A stretch of 64,000 nt of DNA from Candidatus Poribacteria bacterium (GTDB taxonomy: Bacteria; Poribacteria; WGA-4E; WGA-3G), in the NCBI GenBank assembly GCA_022394775.1, contig JAGFCB010000095.1:27064-91063 (forward strand), written 5' to 3'. A model generated the notes under the pieces. It made no database searches and was not told the DNA's origin. It worked only from the letters and a program-made list of their open reading frames with translations. The translations under genes were made by a program, and so were the position numbers. Positions 26,949 to 35,869 of the stretch are shown here, piece after piece. The stretch's first letter is position 1. Every line of letters starts with the position of its first letter.

Positions 26949-27099
26949 TCAAACACAAAACGAACGTATCTCACAAGCACCAGGCTGCTTTATCGGACAA
27001 CTATCAATCGCGTCCTGAATGTTTCTGGCCCGTAGATGCTTTAGAACGCGTCGAAGCTTAGACAACCCTGCGGTATAGCGAAAAAGGACAAAAAAAACA

Positions 27100-27696
27100 G
27101 TGAAACACAACAACAGTGCCGGCTTCTCAAGACTTTTGGTGATTTGGGGTATAACGCTCATTGTTGTTGCCATTGGCCTCGGTGTAACACTACTCTTGAT
27201 TGAAAGGTCAAAACTGACCGTGATTCCAGTCGCCCCCCCGCCACTCCCTACTGCTGCGAACCCCTCAGATACGCCACCGCCACCGCAAGAAGTTAACCTA
27301 TTCCTACTCGACGCAACTACACTTACGCTTGTCCCTATCAAAATCGAACGGCGACTCCATACAGATGATCTTACGAAGCGTTTAGATCAAGTGATCACGG
27401 CACTTATTCAGGAAACACCGCCTAACTTCAGAAACACAATTCCGCGTGGAACAGAACTCAATGAAGTCTATATCGACAACCAACAGACCGCATACTTGGA
27501 CTTCTCAAGCCATCTCACTGAAGGGCATATTGGGGGCACAACAGCAGAATTTTTGACAGTCACAGCAATTCTTAAAACCGTCTTTGATGCCTTCCCTGAT
27601 CATATTAAACAGGTCCAAATTTTAATTAATGGCGAGGAAATAAAAACAATTGCAGGGCATCTGAATCTCTCACAGCCATTACAGCTGCCGCAATAA
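27100..27696 (+). CDS. Membrane-anchored GerMN-domain protein
   Basis: GTG 27100 has an AAAAAGGA site 8 bases upstream. The 198-residue product has one N-terminal transmembrane helix (about 13-33), a Pro-rich linker (V-A-P-P-P-L-P and T-P-P-P-P-Q) and a GerMN domain (about 65-190). The domain shows the usual pattern of strands, the I-P-R-G-T-E-L-N-E-V-Y-I motif, A-Y-L-D-F-S and a closing Q-I-L-I-N-G-E. GerMN proteins act in the cell envelope and often partner peptidoglycan amidases, as here. The exact function is unknown. pth follows after 41 bp. Confidence 0.82.
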   Translation: MKHNNSAGFSRLLVIWGITLIVVAIGLGVTLLLIERSKLTVIPVAPPPLPTAANPSDTPPPPQEVNLFLLDATTLTLVPIKIERRLHTDDLTKRLDQVITALIQETPPNFRNTIPRGTELNEVYIDNQQTAYLDFSSHLTEGHIGGTTAEFLTVTAILKTVFDAFPDHIKQVQILINGEEIKTIAGHLNLSQPLQLPQ

Positions 27697-27737
27697 GGTA
27701 AATCACATAGTATTACACACCGTAGAAGAAAATAAGC

Positions 27738-28325
27738 ATGGACAAAAAAGCAAAACTTATCATTGGACTCGGCAATCCAGGGATGCGCTACGAACGCACA
27801 AAACACAATGTCGGTTTCCGCGTGATTGACGCACTTTATGAAGAACTCTGCGAACGAGATTCTCAGCCACGTCCCACGCATACATCAATTTGTAACGCAC
27901 TCGTTATACAGACAACATGGCACGACACATCTATCATTCTCGCGAAACCAATGACATATATGAACAATAGTGGAGCCGCCGTCGCAGCACTCGCCAGACG
28001 GTTTGAGATTCCGCTCCCAGAACTCTGTATCATCTACGATGATGTTCACTTAGACATCGGTGTGCTTCGGATGCGACGGAAAGGTAGCGACGGCGGGCAA
28101 AAAGGAATGAAATCTATCATCCATCATTTAGGTACCACAGAATTTCCGCGCTTACGCATCGGCATCGGTGAACCTATCGGTGCTTTAGTTGATTACGTCC
28201 TCACCGAATTTTCAGAAGACGAAGAGATTGAAATAACGCATACCATTGATCGCGCTCTTGAGGCTATCGAAACCTTCGTCACAGACGATATTCTGACAGT
28301 TATGAATAAATTTAACAGCCGCTGA
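27738..28325 (+). CDS. pth: Peptidyl-tRNA hydrolase
   Basis: Pth releases tRNA from peptidyl-tRNA that drops off ribosomes. The 195-residue protein has the start motif I-I-G-L-G-N-P-G-M-R-Y and catalytic-loop T-K-H-N-V-G-F (His at about residue 22). K-P-M-T-Y-M-N-N-S-G, I-Y-D-D-V-H-L-D and G-G-Q-K-G-M-K-S-I-I follow. Length and motifs are normal. It is part of the plus-strand housekeeping run after rplY. Confidence 0.95.
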   Translation: MDKKAKLIIGLGNPGMRYERTKHNVGFRVIDALYEELCERDSQPRPTHTSICNALVIQTTWHDTSIILAKPMTYMNNSGAAVAALARRFEIPLPELCIIYDDVHLDIGVLRMRRKGSDGGQKGMKSIIHHLGTTEFPRLRIGIGEPIGALVDYVLTEFSEDEEIEITHTIDRALEAIETFVTDDILTVMNKFNSR

Positions 28326-28346
28326 AAACAGCAACGGTGCCTGTGA

Positions 28347-28504
28347 ATATACGGAGAAAACGCTTGAAACCTCAAAATCATCTAACCGAACCGCAAGGAA
28401 ATACAAAAATACGCAGCATGCAACAACGGCGCATGCGGATATACGGAGAATACATTTGAAATCTCAAAATTACCTAACCGAACCGCAAGGAAATACAAAA
28501 ATAC
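28347..28504 (+). repeat. Tandem pair of the Shine-Dalgarno-carrying repeat
   Basis: Two copies (28347-28412 and 28438-28504) read ATACGGAGA, a spacer, TTGAAA, CTCAAAAT, then CTAACCGAACCGCAAGG with AAATACAAAAATAC. Minus-strand relatives lie directly upstream of genes starting at 35866 and 42206, where the AAGGA acts as ribosome site. The second copy overlaps the proposed 5' end of the nucleotidase gene. Confidence 0.75.
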
Positions 28505-29469
28505 AAACCGCCATTGACGCTGTAATGAAAGCCATGCGACTCTGTGAACAGGTACAATCCGAAATGGTCTCAACAGATGCCATTCAAAAGACAGACCGCA
28601 GCCCTGTAACTGTTGCGGATTTCGGATCGCAAGCACTGATATGCCAGGCGATTGGTGAGGCCTTCCCTGACAACCCTATTGTCGCTGAAGAGAGCGCACA
28701 AGCACTTAAAGAAAACGCCTCGCTTTTGGAACGCGTCACAGGTTATGTGAACCAATTTAAACGACAGCGCTTCGCTTTCTGCGAAGATGCTGTTTCAGCA
28801 GAAACTGTCTGCGAATGGATTGATCGGGGAAGCGGTGAAGTTGGACCGAACTTCTGGACGCTTGACCCGATTGACGGAACAAAAGGCTTTCTCCGCCGTG
28901 ACCAGTACGCCATCGCTTTGGCTTACATTGTTGACGGCGTTGTTCAACTCGGTGTTTTGGGATGCCCGAATCTACCCTATCGACTGGATACGGCAGAGAC
29001 TGAACGCGGATGCCTTTTTGTCGCAAGCCGCGGTGAAGGAACGCACCTCTATTCCAAAACCGGTGAACTGTTAGCGCGGGTACACGTATCAGAGGCAACG
29101 CACCGCTTCGCGGAAAGTTTCGAGTCCACACACGGCGATAGTGATGCCCACGCCACAATTGCGAATGCACTCGGGATTACAGAATCGCCTGTCCGGATGG
29201 ACAGCCAAGCGAAATACGGCATCGTCTCACGTGGCGAAGCCTCCCTCTATATCCGTCTCCCCAATCCGGCATATCCTGATTACCGCGAGTGCATCTGGGA
29301 TCACGCCGCAGGGGCGATTGTCGTTGAGGAAGCAGGCGGCACCGTCACAGATGCCAACGGGGTACCCCTTAATTTTTTGGCTGGAAAACGGATGCACGAG
29401 AATCGCGGTATTGTCGCAACCAATGGTAAACTCCATCAACACGTTTTAAAAGCGTTATCTAATCTATAA
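28456..29469 (+). CDS. 3'(2'),5'-bisphosphate nucleotidase / inositol monophosphatase family protein
   Basis: The protein is a Mg-dependent Li-sensitive phosphatase of the CysQ/HAL2 type, which hydrolyses PAP/PAPS in sulfur assimilation. Motifs: V-A-D-F-G-S-Q-A near residue 54, I-V-A-E-E-S-A, the D-P-I-D-G-T-K-G-F-L-R motif at about 137-147, and a C-terminal W-D-H-A-A-G-A-I-V-V-E-E-A-G-G. TTG 28456 is the nearest standard start but lies inside the dispersed repeat. The family start pattern (A-I-D-A-V-x-K-A) begins at ATA 28501, correctly spaced from the repeat's AAGGA. Residues 101-109 (F-K-R-Q-R-F-A-F-C) are encoded by another dispersed repeat (28756-28780). Confidence 0.87.
   Translation: MKSQNYLTEPQGNTKIQTAIDAVMKAMRLCEQVQSEMVSTDAIQKTDRSPVTVADFGSQALICQAIGEAFPDNPIVAEESAQALKENASLLERVTGYVNQFKRQRFAFCEDAVSAETVCEWIDRGSGEVGPNFWTLDPIDGTKGFLRRDQYAIALAYIVDGVVQLGVLGCPNLPYRLDTAETERGCLFVASRGEGTHLYSKTGELLARVHVSEATHRFAESFESTHGDSDAHATIANALGITESPVRMDSQAKYGIVSRGEASLYIRLPNPAYPDYRECIWDHAAGAIVVEEAGGTVTDANGVPLNFLAGKRMHENRGIVATNGKLHQHVLKALSNL
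28756..28780 (+). repeat. TTTAAACGACAGC repeat inside the nucleotidase CDS
   Basis: TTTAAACGACAGCGCTTCG with the following CTTTCT is nearly identical to intergenic copies at 26925 and 52587, and is read in frame between the A-E-E and D-P-I-D-G-T motifs of the enzyme. Confidence 0.55.
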
Positions 29470-29487
29470 AGGAGTCAACGAAAAAGT

Positions 29488-30453
29488 ATGAAAACTGGGC
29501 AAATTGTTGCACCACGCCAGATCGAAATTATCGACATAGAACAACCGAATCTCGCCGACCATCCCGACGGCACGGTGATGATAAAGACTGTCCACAGTGC
29601 CATCTGTGGAACCGATATGCCATCGTTCGTTCTTGAACATCCAGCAGAAAGTTATCCGCTGGGTGCAGGGCTTTCGATTCATGAAGCAATCGGTGTTGTT
29701 ACGGACAGCAAATCAGAGAGATTCAAACCCGGAGACGAGGTGCTCGCACTACCACGCCACGTCGGCGGACTCTCAGAATACTTTCTCTCGCATGAAAGCG
29801 TTACGATGCCGTTGACGGATTACCCAAGAAAAGACTGCATCCTGATGTCTCAACCGCTCGGCACCGTAGTTTGGGCGTGTCGGAAGCTGCCAAACCTTCT
29901 TAACCTCGATACCGTCGTCATCGGGCAGGGACCAATGGGATTACTCTTTACGCACATGCTCAGCAACCTCGGCGCGAAGACGGTAATTACGACTGATCTG
30001 GTCGATTTCCGACTCACAGTCTCAAAGAAGATGCAGGCAACACATACGATTAACGCTGCGAAAGAAGATCCCGTTGCTGCCGTCGAGGAGATTACAGAAG
30101 GCAGAATGGCGGATCTGGTTGTTGAAGTCGTCGGACACCAAACAGAGACAATCAATCAGTGTCTCCAACTCCTAAAACGCGAAGGGACACTTCTCGCTTT
30201 CGGCGTACCGGACGATCATATCTACGATTTCCATTTCGCAGATTTCTTCCGTAAGAACCTTAAATTCATCGGTTCTGTCGGACCGGATGCCCAGAACGAT
30301 TTCCCGCTGGCGATGGATATGATCGCACAAGGACGACTCGACGTATCCCCTATTATTACGCATCATCTGCCTTTTACAGAAGCGCAACTCGGGTTTGAAA
30401 TGGCACTGAACAAGAAAGACGAAGCAATCAAGATAGTTTTCGACTATGCGTAG
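29488..30453 (+). CDS. Zinc-type alcohol dehydrogenase-like protein (MDR superfamily)
   Basis: The 321-residue medium-chain dehydrogenase has the N-terminal GroES-like fold. The catalytic Cys is in A-I-C-G-T-D (about residue 37), and S-I-H-E-A-I-G-V-V stands where G-H-E is usual. The Rossmann motif is V-V-I-G-Q-G-P-M-G-L-L (about 146-156). The four-Cys structural zinc lobe is absent and the chain is shorter than typical zinc ADHs. Substrate unknown; an alcohol or polyol dehydrogenase is likely. Ribosome site AAAGGAG. It ends convergently 24 bp from an oxidoreductase gene, with a hairpin repeat between them. Confidence 0.85.
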   Translation: MKTGQIVAPRQIEIIDIEQPNLADHPDGTVMIKTVHSAICGTDMPSFVLEHPAESYPLGAGLSIHEAIGVVTDSKSERFKPGDEVLALPRHVGGLSEYFLSHESVTMPLTDYPRKDCILMSQPLGTVVWACRKLPNLLNLDTVVIGQGPMGLLFTHMLSNLGAKTVITTDLVDFRLTVSKKMQATHTINAAKEDPVAAVEEITEGRMADLVVEVVGHQTETINQCLQLLKREGTLLAFGVPDDHIYDFHFADFFRKNLKFIGSVGPDAQNDFPLAMDMIAQGRLDVSPIITHHLPFTEAQLGFEMALNKKDEAIKIVFDYA

Positions 30454-30481
30454 TAGTCGGCAGGCTCCGTTCTGCCGTTAC
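30451..30481 (+). repeat. AGTAGTCGGCAG hairpin repeat between convergent genes
   Basis: TAGTAGT, then the stem CGGCAG / CTGCCG around GCTCCGTT, then TTAC. The stem differs from other family members by paired changes. It may serve as a bidirectional terminator for 30453(+) and 30478(-). Confidence 0.65.
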
Positions 30482-31527
30482 AGCGGTAATTCAACGATCC
30501 GCCCTTCACGACTGGACTGATAGATAGCGAGGATAATCTCAACGGCTTTGCGTCCCTCACGTCCATCAACGAGATGCGAGGCATCGCTTTCAAGTCCGTT
30601 AATAAGGTTTTCCATCTGCCGTCGGTGATTGGCATGGTTAATCGCTCTCGGATCGGATGCGCCACCGCCTGTGTCTGTTTTTTGGGCGAATTTCTCGCGG
30701 ATCTCCGCATCTTCCGGAAGTTCCGGGTCGAATTCCCAGGTGACGATGTCCTCTTCGGCTAAGACAACAGTCCCGTGTGTGCCAGAGATTTCAGTCTTCT
30801 TGAGCATGCCCGGATAAGCGGCGGTTGTGCCTTCAATAACACCAAGTGCGCCATTCTCGAACCGGAGCGCGGCAACAGCGGCATCTTCGACCTCTATCCG
30901 TTCGTGCGCTAAAGTATCAGTAAACGCTTGAACGGCTTTAACGGGTCCCATAAAATATTGGAGCAGATCAATAGCGTGGATAGATTGGTTCATGAGTGCC
31001 CCACCGCCATCAAGGTCCCACGTGCCGCGCCAACCGCCACTGTCGTAATATTCTTGGGAACGGTACCATTTGATGTAGGCATCGCCTAAGGTCAACTTAC
31101 CGAACCGACCGCTCTCAATTGTGGATTTAACGAGTCGCGTACTTTCAGTAAAACGGGAATTGAAGATAACACAGAGACGGACACCGGCTGCATCGCAGGC
31201 TTCAATAATCTGATCACACCGTTGTAGAGTGATTTCCAACGGTTTTTCGACGATGACGTGTTTACCGGCTTCTGCAGCGGCGATAGCAGGTTCTAAATGT
31301 GCACCGCTCGGCGTACAGACGCAGACAATATCTAAGTCGTCCCGTTTGAGCATCTCCGTATAATCGGTGTAACTATCAACAGCGTATCGATCAGTGAGTC
31401 GCTTAGCGTTCTCAGCGTTCCGTGAACTGACTGCAACGAGTTGACCGTGTTCTAATTCAGAAATTGCGGCGGAATGGAAATCAGAAATCATTCCGCACCC
31501 AATAATACCAAATCCGTAAGTTTTCAT
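30478..31527 (-). CDS. Gfo/Idh/MocA family oxidoreductase
   Basis: The 349-residue NAD(P)-dependent dehydrogenase begins F-G-I-I-G-C-G-M-I-S-D-F-H, shows the signature V-E-K-P-L-E-I-T at about residue 92, and has D-L-D-G-G-G-A-L-M-N-Q-S-I-H-A-I-D in the substrate domain with the active-site His. The substrate is probably a sugar or inositol. An AAAGGAACAG ribosome site precedes the ATG. It is transcribed divergently from the TPR gene at 31586. Confidence 0.9.
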   Translation of the reverse strand: MKTYGFGIIGCGMISDFHSAAISELEHGQLVAVSSRNAENAKRLTDRYAVDSYTDYTEMLKRDDLDIVCVCTPSGAHLEPAIAAAEAGKHVIVEKPLEITLQRCDQIIEACDAAGVRLCVIFNSRFTESTRLVKSTIESGRFGKLTLGDAYIKWYRSQEYYDSGGWRGTWDLDGGGALMNQSIHAIDLLQYFMGPVKAVQAFTDTLAHERIEVEDAAVAALRFENGALGVIEGTTAAYPGMLKKTEISGTHGTVVLAEEDIVTWEFDPELPEDAEIREKFAQKTDTGGGASDPRAINHANHRRQMENLINGLESDASHLVDGREGRKAVEIILAIYQSSREGRIVELPL

Positions 31528-31585
31528 ATTTTGTCTGTTCCTTTAGTGAAAGTGAAGATTTACGACCAAGAGTTTATAAAAAATT

Positions 31586-32224
31586 ATGACTTCCAACGAA
31601 CATCAAGCTTCAGAGCATGAGACTACAGAAGAACAAGACGCTGAGCAGGCACCTACCAATAAAGTTTTTAGAATCGTCTGTATGACGTTCTGCCTCGCTG
31701 TAACGGTGCTGTTCATCTGGGTATGGCACCACCAAACCCAATTCAACGACCACTATCGGAAGGCAACTTTTCTGATGCGCAACGGCGAAGCACAACAGGC
31801 AATCGAAGTATATCACAAAGCGATAGAAAATAAGAAGCGTACGCTTTTCTTTTCAAAAGAATCTTCGGTGTACAACAACCTTGGACAAGCCTATCTATAT
31901 GCCGGAGATTACATAGCAGCGATCGTGTACTTCAGAACAGTGATCAAAATGGCACCTGATATAGTAGAGGGATATATCAATCTGACAACCGCGTATCTCC
32001 GAGGAAACTTACCCGTTGATGCCCGTGAAGCATGCCTGCACGCCCTGCAAACATTTCCAAAGACCGCGCTGCTCCACTACAACCTCGCCTGTGCTTACGC
32101 TTTAGAGGGTGAGTCCGAAAAATCGGTAAAGTCCCTCACACAAGCGGTCAATCTCAACCCAGACCTCAAGGCTCTCGCAGAACAAGAAGACGCACTTACC
32201 GGAATTGTCCCCGAACTGCCATAA
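31586..32224 (+). CDS. Membrane-anchored TPR protein
   Basis: The 212-residue product has a charged cytoplasmic N-terminus (about 1-27), one transmembrane helix (about 29-47; V-C-M-T-F-C-L-A-V-T-V-L-F), and three to four TPR units (about 60-200; A-I-E-V-Y-H-K-A-I-E, Y-N-N-L-G-Q-A-Y-L-Y-A-G-D-Y-I-A-A, and L-H-Y-N-L-A-C-A-Y-A-L-E-G). It likely scaffolds envelope proteins; no specific partner can be named. It runs convergently toward the LamG gene at 32341, with a hairpin between. Confidence 0.75.
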   Translation: MTSNEHQASEHETTEEQDAEQAPTNKVFRIVCMTFCLAVTVLFIWVWHHQTQFNDHYRKATFLMRNGEAQQAIEVYHKAIENKKRTLFFSKESSVYNNLGQAYLYAGDYIAAIVYFRTVIKMAPDIVEGYINLTTAYLRGNLPVDAREACLHALQTFPKTALLHYNLACAYALEGESEKSVKSLTQAVNLNPDLKALAEQEDALTGIVPELP

Positions 32225-32280
32225 TGTACTTTTTCGCTCAAACTAATTATACGTCCACATCCGCCTATTTGCAACGAAAA

Positions 32281-32306
32281 ATGGGCGAGAAACAAACCTC
32301 GCCCAT
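32281..32306 (-). terminator. Hairpin terminator between convergent genes
   Basis: Perfect 9-bp arms ATGGGCGAG / CTCGCCCAT surround an 8-nt loop. On the minus strand the stem is followed by TTTTTCGTT, so it best fits termination of the LamG gene (32341-33129). Confidence 0.7.
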
Positions 32307-32340
32307 CTCCGTTAAAAGCAGCAGATAGATGACACGATCC

Positions 32341-33129
32341 CTATTTCTTTAAATTTGCCCACGTTGTCGCGAGTTTACCACGTGCCGAGACATCAAGCGT
32401 ATCGCTGACAATCTTCTGGAGCTCCGCTTCAGTCAGTGCGTAGTTGGCTAACATCAACTCATCAATCCGCCCCTGAAAGAAACGTGGGCAACATCCGTTA
32501 TTCTCACCGCCGAATTTCAGGGATCTGTTCGGCAGACTCCGTCCAGGCCCCTTCTGGGCAATAACTTTGCCATCAGATTCCCCATTGATATAGAAATGGG
32601 CTTCTTTCCCATCCCATGCAAGGGCAACATGGCTCCACTCCTTCGCTTTGATCTTACCATCAGAAATATGATAACCGGGATTATTAGTATCGTAGAAGTA
32701 GTAAGCGAGTTTCCCTTCCCCCGGTTCAATTTGCAGATAATAGGTGTTCTTGAAAAAGATGGTGAATTTGTTTTCCTGTCCACCCGCTGGAAGTGCGTCA
32801 GGATAAACCCATGCCATCATCGTAATCGCTTCGTCCATATCAACTTCATTGGAATGTGCAACCTCTATAAAATCGGCTTTGCCGACCTCGCCAGCCATTT
32901 CCACAGCACCCCCTGAAATGCCTTCAGCCCACTTTACATTGCCGTTGAATTCACCAACTAAGCCGGCAGTCGCATCTTCAGTCTTGTCACCCTTGCCCTC
33001 GTCAAAATGCCAGACATAAAGTTGCTTACCGAGTTGTTTCACATTGCCCTTTCCACCTGCGGTGTAACCCTCAAAACAGAGGGATAGACTTAGAAAAACG
33101 CATAGCATCATAAGTATCTGGGTTCTCAT
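32341..33129 (-). CDS. Secreted LamG-domain protein with T-T-W-A-N-L-K tail
   Basis: The 262-residue protein has a signal peptide (about 1-24, ending near G-Y-T-A-G) and a LamG/concanavalin-like domain (about 37-225). The domain begins Y-V-W-H-F-D-E-G-K-G-D and includes W-S-H-V-A-L-A-W-D-G-K-E-A-H-F-Y-I-N-G-E and G-R-I-D-E-L-M-L-A-N-Y-A-L-T-E-A-E-L. Such domains bind glycans or proteins. The tail ARGKLATTWANLKK is the window's shared C-terminal motif. Strong AAAGGAGG site. It is next to a second LamG gene of the same layout (33249). Confidence 0.85.
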   Translation of the reverse strand: MRTQILMMLCVFLSLSLCFEGYTAGGKGNVKQLGKQLYVWHFDEGKGDKTEDATAGLVGEFNGNVKWAEGISGGAVEMAGEVGKADFIEVAHSNEVDMDEAITMMAWVYPDALPAGGQENKFTIFFKNTYYLQIEPGEGKLAYYFYDTNNPGYHISDGKIKAKEWSHVALAWDGKEAHFYINGESDGKVIAQKGPGRSLPNRSLKFGGENNGCCPRFFQGRIDELMLANYALTEAELQKIVSDTLDVSARGKLATTWANLKK

Positions 33130-33159
33130 GGGTAGTTCCTCCTTTTAGAATAAACAAAA

Positions 33160-33180
33160 GGGCGGGTACAAGACCCGCCC
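33160..33180 (-). terminator. Rho-independent terminator of the upstream LamG gene
   Basis: The arms GGGCGGGT / ACCCGCCC are perfect with a 5-nt loop. Reading the minus strand, the stem is followed by TTTTGTTTA. It sits 69 bp past the stop of the gene at 33249-34019. Confidence 0.7.
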
Positions 33181-33248
33181 ACATAGTAGGATTTGACGAC
33201 GGACAGGCGTTGTGGCACTGCCGATACAATAGAGACTATTTATCTAAT

Positions 33249-34019
33249 TTACATTTTCAACTTAGCCCATGTTGTGGCAAGTTTATCTTTCGGAGACACA
33301 GCAAAGAAAACGCCATTTTCCATATCTTGGTTAATCTCCTCAACAGTGAGGGCTCGATTGTAAATCGCAACCTCATCAACCAAGCCGACCATTCCCTTTA
33401 ATCCCGTTTGTGCCTTACCGATACGGAAGACGACCTCAATGCTATTAATCTTACCCGCTGGTGGTTCAAATTCCACATCCAACTTACCGTCAATGTATTG
33501 GCGAATCATTTTGCCATCGTAAGTAGAGGAGACATGGTGCCACTCCTCTAAATCGGGCTTAATGGTCTGTTTATTTCGAGAACCTTGCCACCCACCGATG
33601 TTGATCCACGTCTCAATTTGCGGGGCACCCGTAAACTGCGCGCTCCACTGGAGGCAATAGCCACCGACATTCGCCCCGCTCCGGCGTCCCATCAGGTTGG
33701 AGTCACCTTGGGATTCTTCCGGGAAAAACCACGCTTGAATCGTGAGTTCATCGGTGATGTCAAGTTCAGGAACTGCGTCAACTTCTACAAATTTTTCGGT
33801 GTCCTCAAGATGAACAGCACCGCCGAATTTGCCATCTTTCGACCAAACGGCACCTTCAAGAGTGCCTTCAAGGTTATTTCCACTCACATCCTTAACCTTA
33901 CCACCATCGTCTTGGTCAAAGGTAAAGTACAACATGAGCGCATCATCATCGTTTATCGCCCACGCACTGACACTAAAACTCAGGGCAATGACACAAAAAA
34001 CAGTGATCATCGGTCTCAT
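33249..34019 (-). CDS. Secreted LamG-domain protein with T-T-W-A-K-L-K tail
   Basis: ATG at 34019 has an AAAAAGGAG site at good distance and opens on a signal peptide (ending near V-S-A-W-A-I); the longer frame from 34070 has no ribosome site. The 256-residue protein carries a LamG domain (about 27-225; L-M-L-Y-F-T-F-D-Q-D-D-G, F-V-E-V-D-A-V-P-E-L-D-I, E-W-H-H-V-S-S-T-Y-D-G, L-V-D-E-V-A-I-Y-N-R-A-L-T-V-E-E-I) and ends SPKDKLATTWAKLKM. It probably binds carbohydrate outside the cell. It is a sibling of the neighbouring LamG gene. Confidence 0.85.
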   Translation of the reverse strand: MRPMITVFCVIALSFSVSAWAINDDDALMLYFTFDQDDGGKVKDVSGNNLEGTLEGAVWSKDGKFGGAVHLEDTEKFVEVDAVPELDITDELTIQAWFFPEESQGDSNLMGRRSGANVGGYCLQWSAQFTGAPQIETWINIGGWQGSRNKQTIKPDLEEWHHVSSTYDGKMIRQYIDGKLDVEFEPPAGKINSIEVVFRIGKAQTGLKGMVGLVDEVAIYNRALTVEEINQDMENGVFFAVSPKDKLATTWAKLKM

Positions 34020-34104
34020 AACAGTGGACTCCTTTTTTATAGTTTTAACCATCAACTCGCGCCTTAGCAAAAGTATCTGTAGACGAGTTGATGGTTAAAG
34101 TTTT

Positions 34105-34230
34105 CAGTAGTCGGCTGTCGGTTAAGAAAGGTTTTGTGACAATTTACCCAAACTTGGTGTACCCAAAAAGCGGTAAATTGTTATAGTCTCCTGCTTTAAC
34201 TGAAAACTGATAACTGAGTACTGACAACTA
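34105..34230. repeat. REP-like composite inverted repeat
   Basis: It contains a degraded left arm (TCAGTAGTCGGCTGTCGG), a central hairpin ACAATTTACC (34139-34148) / GGTAAATTGT, and a right arm AACTGAAAACTGATAACTGA. It is related to the copies at 19339 and 54767 but has a different central stem. Confidence 0.6.
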
Positions 34231-34231
34231 C

Positions 34232-35866
34232 TTAGAAACTCGAAATCTGAATTTCCTTCGCCGTAATAAACTCAAGGAGCGCGGGCACGCCTTCCTGCGT
34301 CTTCTGGATACCGCGCTGGATAGCCGGGATAATCTCATCCGGTGTTTCGACGCGTTCACCGTAACCACCGAACGCCTTCGCCATATCTGCATAGTTACCG
34401 GAAATGTCTGTAGACCTGAACTTTTCAGTAGACACCGGCATGATCGGAATCTCAATCGCCATAGAGAAATTGTTGAAAAGGACAGAGAGAATCGGAATTC
34501 TTTCCCGTACAGCCGTCTCGAAGTCCATACCCGTAAAGCCGATAGCCGCATCACCCCAGACGTTAACACAAAGATGATCGGGTCTCGCAAGTTTCGCACC
34601 CATGGCGAGACCGAGACCGTAACCGAGCTGCGTCGTTTTGCCCCAACCGATATAGGTGAGTGGTGCAACAGATTGCCAGAACGGCGACATTTGGTCGCGC
34701 GGACTCCCTGCATCGTGCGTGATAATCGTATTTTTCACATCAACAGTCCGCAGCAGATCCCGGATAACGCGATACGGTGTCATCGGCACTTCGTCAGAAG
34801 TGAGTTTAGCATTCCATGCTTCGAGCCACTCCGATTTAACCGCACTAATTTCTCCAGTGACAGCTGCCGTGCGTTCTTCCGAGGCACCATTGGAACGGTC
34901 GCGGACTGCCGCTACCAATCCATCTAAAATCAAACCCGCATCGCCAACAAGGGCAGTTTCAACCGGAACATCCTTGTTGATGTCCGCCGGATCTAAAGTC
35001 GCATGAATCACCCGTTTTCCGTCTGGAATCTTGACACCGAAGGCGGTTCGCGTGAAGCTACATCCGATACCGAAAATCAGGTCGGCTTTCTGGAGAAAAT
35101 GATGCACGGGTTTCGGGATCGCGCGTCCACCAGAACCGAGTGCTAACGGATGATCTTCGGGAAATGCACTTTTACCACCCAAACTTGTCGTTACGGGTGC
35201 GGCGAGCAGCTCCGCCAATTCTTTTAAAGAATCCCAGGCTTGGGCATAATGCACACCTTGCCCCGCATAGATAACAGGACACTCGGCACTAAGCAATACC
35301 TCTGCAGCAGCCTCAATCGACGCACTGTCGGGTCCGTAGCGCACTGTGGGAACAGGTGTCGGTTCAAAAGAATCGGGAATCTCCTCATTAAACATATCCG
35401 ATGGGAACTCAACGAGCGCGGGACGCGGTCTACCGTTTCGGACCTGCGTAAAAGCACGCCGCATCGCTTCGGGAACAGATTCAGGCGTTGTAACCTGCTC
35501 ACACGACTTTGTTACGTGTCGGTAGTTCAAGGCAGAATTAAAATTCGGTTGGATCTGCGTTAAGCCTCGCGAATAGCCACCCGGCAGAACCACAATCGGG
35601 GCAGAATCGCCATACGCTTGCGCGACGCCACCGAAGGCGTTTTCGGAACCCGGTCCGCTTTGCATACAGAACACGCCAATCTGCTGCCCAGAGGTCATTC
35701 GGCTCATCGCATCCGCCATGTGGAGACCAATGCGTTCCTGCCGGACGATAATTGTGCGGATATCTAATTTCGCCGCTGCCTCTATGATAGGGTTAACCGG
35801 ATACGCGAATAGATATTCCACGCCTTCCGCCTTAAGGACTTTCGCTACTGCATCAACAACTTTCAT
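34232..35866 (-). CDS. Thiamine diphosphate-dependent enzyme (acetolactate synthase-like)
   Basis: The 544-residue protein has the three-domain ThDP layout. The N-terminal PYR domain has the catalytic Glu in I-V-R-Q-E-R-I-G-L-H-M-A-D (about residue 43), and a central domain follows (about 190-320). The C-terminal PP domain has the Mg/ThDP motif G-D-A-A-I-G-F-T to N-N-F (about 434-464). This is the family of acetolactate synthase, oxalyl-CoA decarboxylase and glyoxylate carboligase; the reaction cannot be fixed. Its ribosome site, AAGGA, is supplied by a dispersed repeat immediately upstream. No small regulatory subunit is adjacent. Confidence 0.85.
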   Translation of the reverse strand: MKVVDAVAKVLKAEGVEYLFAYPVNPIIEAAAKLDIRTIIVRQERIGLHMADAMSRMTSGQQIGVFCMQSGPGSENAFGGVAQAYGDSAPIVVLPGGYSRGLTQIQPNFNSALNYRHVTKSCEQVTTPESVPEAMRRAFTQVRNGRPRPALVEFPSDMFNEEIPDSFEPTPVPTVRYGPDSASIEAAAEVLLSAECPVIYAGQGVHYAQAWDSLKELAELLAAPVTTSLGGKSAFPEDHPLALGSGGRAIPKPVHHFLQKADLIFGIGCSFTRTAFGVKIPDGKRVIHATLDPADINKDVPVETALVGDAGLILDGLVAAVRDRSNGASEERTAAVTGEISAVKSEWLEAWNAKLTSDEVPMTPYRVIRDLLRTVDVKNTIITHDAGSPRDQMSPFWQSVAPLTYIGWGKTTQLGYGLGLAMGAKLARPDHLCVNVWGDAAIGFTGMDFETAVRERIPILSVLFNNFSMAIEIPIMPVSTEKFRSTDISGNYADMAKAFGGYGERVETPDEIIPAIQRGIQKTQEGVPALLEFITAKEIQISSF

Positions 35867-35869
35867 TTT

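Noticed and set aside
26898..27035. Small ORF between the amidase and the GerMN gene
   Set aside because: It has an ATG two bases after the amidase stop but contains the TTTAAACGACAGC repeat and has no ribosome site or recognisable family. Another frame of the same stretch is equally open.
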